The notes under the pieces were generated by a model, which saw only the letters and a list, made by a program, of their open reading frames with translations, was not told the DNA's origin and made no database searches. A DNA stretch of 34,744 bases, taken from NCBI GenBank assembly GCA_013287375.1, contig JABDDX010000020.1, positions 1 to 34,744 of the forward strand, read 5' to 3'. A program made the position numbers and the translations under genes. The stretch is from Bacteroidota bacterium (GTDB taxonomy: Bacteria; Bacteroidota; Bacteroidia; Sphingobacteriales; Sphingobacteriaceae). Below are positions 31,714 through 34,744 of this stretch, piece after piece (position 1 is the stretch's first letter; each line of letters starts with the position of its first letter).

Positions 31714-31742
31714 CAAATGTAGTAATAAAAGTTAAAAGTCAA
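31714..31742 (-). promoter_or_regulatory. rpmE2 promoter, -33/-7 type
   Basis: Minus strand TTG (31742-31740), 18-nt spacer, TACATTTG (31721-31714): the best-formed Bacteroidota promoter in the window, giving a leader of about 20 nt. Confidence 0.6.
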
Positions 31743-31762
31743 AAATGTATTAGAAAAAATTG

Positions 31763-31802
31763 TGTGAACCATGATTTATGGGATTTGAGGATTAACATGA
31801 TT
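31763..31802. repeat. Half copy of GTCTGAACC family repeat
   Basis: GTGTGAACCATGATTTATGG followed by GATTTGAGGATTAAC matches one arm of the palindrome at 942-1033. Confidence 0.65.
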
Positions 31803-31811
31803 TTATTTAAT

Positions 31812-31842
31812 GGTGCGGTGAAAACACCATAAGTGTTCGAAA
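31812..31842. repeat. GGTGCGGTG / GTGTTCGAAAGA repeat
   Basis: GGTGCGGTGAAAACACCATA then AGTGTTCGAAAGA. Inverse or partial copies are at 22177-22320 and 33581-33616, and AACACCGACCATAGGCTATG lies at 31946-31965 on the far side of the neighbouring hairpin. Confidence 0.6.
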
Positions 31843-31856
31843 GATTAAAAAAGGGC

Positions 31857-31926
31857 GTCATGCTGAGGCACTCGAAGCATGTGGGCAAAGGCCTTTACGC
31901 TTATGCTTCGAGTACCTCAGCATGAC
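31857..31926. repeat. Palindromic repeat, GTCATGCTGAGGCACTCGAA family
   Basis: 24-nt arms 31857-31880 and 31903-31926 with one mismatch. It matches the inner hairpin at 14760-14861. The 326-nt gap 31688-32013 holds only the rpmE2 promoter and these three repeats. Confidence 0.88.
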
Positions 31927-32013
31927 AGCACGCAATTCGTTGGTGATGCAATGATAACACCGACCATAGGCTATGGTCCCGATTATTTATCAATTCTGAT
32001 TGCAGGCGCAGCT

Positions 32014-32700
32014 TTAGTCTATATCTCCTAACACCTCATCTACCATACCGTGTCCTTTAGCTTCGGGGCCTGTCATCCAATAGTCGCGGTCAGATGCTTT
32101 GTGCACCCAATCATAGGTCTGGCCGCTATGTTTGGCGATGATCTTGTACAGATCATGCTTTACCTTTATAATTTGTTGTGCCGTGATCTCGATGTCTGCT
32201 GAAACGCCCTGCACCCCACCTGATGGCTGGTGAATCATTATACGCGAATGCTGTAACGCGGCACGCTTGCCTGCTTTGCCTGCGCAAAGTAAAACAGCGC
32301 TCATAGAAGCGGCCATCCCAATACAAATGGCGCCCACATCGGGTGTGATCAATTGCATGGTATCATAAATACCCATACCTGAATAGACGTCGCCGCCTGG
32401 CGAATTGATATAAAGCTGAATATCCTTTTTAGCATCTACCGATTGCAGAAAAAGCAACTGCGCCTGAATTATATTTGCCATCCGGTCGGCAACCGGCTCG
32501 CCTAAGAATATAATCCGGTCCATCATCAGGCGCGAAAAAACATCCATTTGCGAAACGTTCAACTGGCGCTCTTCCATAATATAAGGCGTCATGTTTTTGG
32601 GGATACTTGCAGCACGGCCTATGTAACTATCTACATGCTGGCTGCCAATGCGGTGATGCTTAACCGCGTATTTTCTAAATTCGTTATGATTGATTTCCAT
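32014..32700 (-). CDS. clpP: ATP-dependent Clp protease proteolytic subunit
   Basis: 228 residues. The catalytic triad is complete: Ser132 in GMAASMSA, His157 in IMIHQPSGG and Asp206 in SDRDYW, with the same spacings (25 and 49) as E. coli ClpP. The N-terminal 40 residues are longer than in E. coli, as is usual in Bacteroidota. It forms tetradecamers with ClpX or ClpA/C to degrade tagged or specific proteins. Here it is not next to tig or clpX; it begins 3 nt after a 90-aa protein gene that itself overlaps an ECF sigma gene. It may be the second ClpP of the genome; only the genome can tell. Confidence 0.95.
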   Translation of the reverse strand: MEINHNEFRKYAVKHHRIGSQHVDSYIGRAASIPKNMTPYIMEERQLNVSQMDVFSRLMMDRIIFLGEPVADRMANIIQAQLLFLQSVDAKKDIQLYINSPGGDVYSGMGIYDTMQLITPDVGAICIGMAASMSAVLLCAGKAGKRAALQHSRIMIHQPSGGVQGVSADIEITAQQIIKVKHDLYKIIAKHSGQTYDWVHKASDRDYWMTGPEAKGHGMVDEVLGDID

Positions 32701-32703
32701 GGT

Positions 32704-32976
32704 TTAATACTTTTTAAACAGATTGGCAATGCGATGCATAAAACCCCTGTGTTGTGGTGTTGTAGCTAATATTTTCTGTACGGCGACAATCTCATCCTTT
32801 ATCTTTTGGCGACTATATTGCCTGATAACTGCATAAGTGTTTTGTTGATGCTCCATATCGTTTACCAAATCGTTGTTCAATAGCATGTTGGCCTCAAACA
32901 AAAGCGCGTCGCCAGGGAGTAGGTTGCCCAAAATATAATCGTCGATAGCTTTGATGTTATTCAATGAAGTCCGCAT
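32704..32976 (-). CDS. Small protein, possible anti-sigma partner
   Basis: 90 residues without signal peptide or membrane helix. The first half (IDDYILGNLLPGDALLFEAN) resembles the short N-terminal helical segment of Bacteroidota anti-sigma factors (I-DYL-G-L-P-E--FE-), followed by IRQYSRQKIKDEIVAVQKIL and a basic end, HRIANLFKKY. No zinc-binding HxxxCxxC is present. Its start overlaps the end of the ECF sigma gene by 20 nt, and its stop is 3 nt before clpP, so it is translationally linked to both. Anti-sigma or adaptor function is inference from sequence pattern and position. Confidence 0.78.
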   Translation of the reverse strand: MRTSLNNIKAIDDYILGNLLPGDALLFEANMLLNNDLVNDMEHQQNTYAVIRQYSRQKIKDEIVAVQKILATTPQHRGFMHRIANLFKKY

Positions 32977-33499
32977 AGTTTAATGAGTTTTGTTTAACAG
33001 TTTCCCTTACTTTCTCCAGGCATTTATATTTTGCTACCGTAGCCGAATGTGGGCCCGAGTAGCCAAATAGCGTAGCCACATCACCCACAGGCAAATAATC
33101 GTAATAATAAGCTTTAAGCAAGTCCATGCATTTTTTGCCTGCAGTTTCCAGGTAATGCAGTAGCTTGTTGGTGGCGGGTTGTTCATCGGGTACAACTTCG
33201 GTGTCAAAATCATTTAAGGGTTGGTTTTTAAGCCCGGCCTTATAATGCTGCAACCACAGCCTTTTGGCAATACCTAACAAATAGGCTTTCTCGTTTACAA
33301 TGCTCTCGGACTGTGCCGACGCAACTTTTTCGTAATATATAACCAGTGTATCCTGGAAAATATCCTGTGCTTCTTCAAGGCTGCCACCCATCCGGGCTAC
33401 ATAACGGGCGACTACGGGAAACGCCTTTTTGTAAAGTGCCATAAAGAAAGCTTCACGCAGTTCAACTGTTGATAATCTGTTGTTATTCATCGCTATCAT
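32957..33499 (-). CDS. ECF-type RNA polymerase sigma factor
   Basis: 180 residues from the ATG at 33499; Met4 (33490) is an equally plausible start. Region 2 is visible as GSLEEAQDIFQDTLVIYYEK and KAYLLGIAKRLWLQHYK; region 4 as MDLLKAYYYDYLPVGDVATL then GYSGPHSATVAKYKCLEKV, a helix-turn-helix. It probably directs RNA polymerase to a small regulon. It is the first gene of a compact three-gene operon with a 90-aa protein and ClpP. The upstream 300 nt hold degenerate repeats and no recognised promoter; autoregulation is possible but cannot be shown. Confidence 0.88.
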   Translation of the reverse strand: MIAMNNNRLSTVELREAFFMALYKKAFPVVARYVARMGGSLEEAQDIFQDTLVIYYEKVASAQSESIVNEKAYLLGIAKRLWLQHYKAGLKNQPLNDFDTEVVPDEQPATNKLLHYLETAGKKCMDLLKAYYYDYLPVGDVATLFGYSGPHSATVAKYKCLEKVRETVKQNSLNYADFIE

Positions 33500-33580
33500 G
33501 AGTGTTTATTACTATGTGTAATATATGCACGAAATATCACCCATGAAATTGCATTTTTTTTAATTAAAAAACAGAAATGC

Positions 33581-33698
33581 AATCTTCCGAGCACCTATGC
33601 TTAAAACACCGACCATAACATGAATCGACTTCGATAGGTTTAGCGGCCTTGCATATTCACTTGTCGCCTTCAGAATGACAGGTGGTGGATAAAAAGGT
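33581..33698. repeat. Mixed repeat fragments
   Basis: 33581-33616 is an inverse copy of the 31812 element (TCTTCCGAGCACCTATGC and AAAACACCGACC). 33642-33655 exactly repeats AGCGGCCTTGCATA from 11276. CTTCAGAATGACAGG at 33668-33682 is a GTCATTCTGA-type single arm. Otherwise the 300-nt gap 33500-33799 shows nothing clear. Confidence 0.5.
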
Positions 33699-33799
33699 TA
33701 TCATCGGTAGCGAATGGAGTATCAAAATTAATTACATTCGTTTAACCCAAGCACTATCATCATCTATAAGGAGTTAATTAACAATAAAAGATAATCAAA

Positions 33800-34159
33800 A
33801 TGACAACTATAACAACAATCGCGTCTCGCCTTATTGAATTATGCAATGCCGGCCAATTTGTGGATGCTTATACCGAACTTTTTAGCGACAATGCCATCAG
33901 TATTGACCCCATTGCAGGCCCCGAACCGGTAAAAGGGTTACCGGCACTAATACAAAGGGAACAGGATTTCTTAGCCAATACTGAAATACATGAGGTAAAA
34001 GTATCCGATGCCATTTCTTCAGGGAGTTATTTTAGTGTTATTTTTTCGTTGCACATCACCCCAAAAGGCGGCGAAAGTCGGCGTGTGGAAGAACTCGCCG
34101 TTTATAAGGTTGAGAATGGTAAGATTGTGAGTCAGCAGTTTTTTATTGATAGAAACTAA
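33800..34159 (+). CDS. SnoaL-like / NTF2-fold protein
   Basis: 119 residues with the short NTF2-like pattern: ASRLIELCNAGQFVDAYTEL, FSDNAISIDPIAGPEPVKGL and a C-terminal VEELAVYKVENGKIVSQQFF ending in a strand. Such proteins are polyketide-cyclase-like or steroid-isomerase-like single domains; without catalytic residues that can be assigned, the substrate is unknown. It is cytoplasmic with no signal peptide. It is divergent from the ECF sigma operon and followed after 11 nt by a GC-rich hairpin at a compositional break. Confidence 0.85.
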   Translation: MTTITTIASRLIELCNAGQFVDAYTELFSDNAISIDPIAGPEPVKGLPALIQREQDFLANTEIHEVKVSDAISSGSYFSVIFSLHITPKGGESRRVEELAVYKVENGKIVSQQFFIDRN

Positions 34160-34170
34160 GTTTAATTTAA

Positions 34171-34223
34171 ACTGTCACACGCGGCACGCGTGCGACAGTA
34201 TTTGGGAGACTCTGGGGAGACTG
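34171..34223. other. GC-rich hairpin and GGGAGACT direct repeats at compositional break
   Basis: Arms 34171-34183 and 34187-34199 (ACTGTC-CACGCG / CGCGTG-GACAGT, one mismatch, 3-nt loop) lack a T-run. They are followed by GGGAGACTC and GGGAGACTG as direct repeats (34204-34223). Sequence to the right is markedly more AT-rich. It could be a terminator-like hairpin or an insertion boundary. Confidence 0.45.
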
Positions 34224-34254
34224 GAAAAAGCGTTAAAATAAAAATCATATAGCA

Positions 34255-34744
34255 TTGACTGAACGAGAAATTAAATTTGACAACTTTTTCAAAAATAGAA
34301 ATGGTATATTTTTATTTAATTCGGATTTAACCAATGAAGTTAAATCATTTATAACTAGGATTGAAAACTATCTAAAACCGAGGTATCCTACATTGCCTAA
34401 CATAATTGGAGATTTTATTGCAGATAATAGTTTAAATGCTGTCGCTGGTAAATATGAAGATGATTATTTTGTAGGAATAAATATTGGAACTTATTTTCTA
34501 ATTGGTGACATGTTTAATAAAATGATGGCCACCAAAAGCGTTTTTGAGAAAATTGGAAACATTGCCATTGAAACTAGTGATAAAAAGATATTAAACGCTA
34601 TTATAGAAAATAAATCAATCTCTTTTGACCACGCGAACACAACAAATGTTATTGTTGCTAAAGATCCAATTAGACGCGATTTTGGTGGTATCTGCACTTC
34701 ACTAATTATGAATTTTATTATATTTCATGAGTTTGGGCATATTA
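34255..34744 (+). CDS. Putative HExxH metalloprotein, cut off by window edge
   Basis: An open frame runs from the TTG at 34255 to the window end (163 codons). In-frame stop TAA at 34234 precedes it and no ATG occurs for about 80 codons, so TTG is the most likely start; the true start is uncertain. Readable segments: TEREIKFDNFFKNRNGIFLF, IGDFIADNSLNAVAGKYEDD, FGGICTSLIMNFIIFHEFGH. The last is an HExxH zinc-binding motif at the very end, so the catalytic domain continues outside the window. The sequence is much more AT-rich than the neighbouring genes, suggesting recent acquisition. The family was not recognised. Confidence 0.6.
   Translation, partial: MTEREIKFDNFFKNRNGIFLFNSDLTNEVKSFITRIENYLKPRYPTLPNIIGDFIADNSLNAVAGKYEDDYFVGINIGTYFLIGDMFNKMMATKSVFEKIGNIAIETSDKKILNAIIENKSISFDHANTTNVIVAKDPIRRDFGGICTSLIMNFIIFHEFGHI

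Noticed and set aside
31688..31760. Zur-regulated leader for the zinc-free L31
   Set aside because: No Zur-type palindrome was found; a standard -33/-7 promoter explains the region.
34491..34697. 68-codon minus-strand frame near the right edge
   Set aside because: It is antisense to the HExxH frame, which is longer, open to the edge and has a recognisable motif.

Overview
The window looks like a chromosomal segment from a Bacteroidota bacterium, most probably family Sphingobacteriaceae (Mucilaginibacter/Pedobacter-like). The evidence is Bacteroidota-type -7 boxes (TAnnTTTG), few Shine-Dalgarno sequences, families typical of the phylum (DUF2911, DUF3810, DUF6263, NTP_transf_4 GlmU-like, paired Tat-exported ferritin-like proteins, DUF58), menaquinone synthesis by the futalosine route (MqnC), and very dense palindromic intergenic repeats. 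The genus is inference; no rRNA or tRNA gene is visible.

Layout. 1-2200: DUF58 protein (cut by the left edge), thioredoxin, MgtC-like membrane protein, SRPBCC protein. 2345-8435: mostly housekeeping genes on the plus strand: dapD, GT4 glycosyltransferase, tsaC, CCA-adding/HD enzyme, pRiA4b ORF3-like protein, miaA. 8602-14687: Tat-exported phospholipase C, an ArnT-like membrane glycosyltransferase, an isochorismatase-fold hydrolase without the usual cysteine, and an unrecognised 170-aa protein. 14943-16585: ECF sigma operon with a two-TM protein, a darcynin-like protein and an HMA-fold protein. 16889-20244: envelope proteins (DUF6263, a small secreted protein, DUF3810 HExxH membrane protein, DUF2911). 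20514-25222: second ArnT-like transferase, mqnC and two tandem ferritin-like genes. 25343-31687: scpB, a small disordered protein, a YghO-like acetyltransferase, an XRE regulator, then rpmE2, GlmU-like, tpiA, a membrane protein and prmA. 32014-33499: ECF sigma, a 90-aa possible anti-sigma and clpP in one tight operon. 33800-34744: SnoaL-like protein, then a compositional break and the start of an AT-rich HExxH protein cut by the right edge.

Most genes are ordinary. The unusual signal is in the spaces between them. (a) About nine start codons sit 3-9 nt after a -7-like box, which predicts leaderless mRNAs; at three junctions the T-tract of the preceding gene's terminator runs directly into that box. 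(b) Intergenic hairpins are built from degenerate 7-nt units, and at two loci the two arms differ by exactly one unit. (c) At least seven further repeat families are packed between genes, in one place nested inside each other. (d) The sigma/90-aa/ClpP operon is the best candidate for a functional system not commonly described. No CRISPR array, insertion sequence, transposase or prophage gene was seen.
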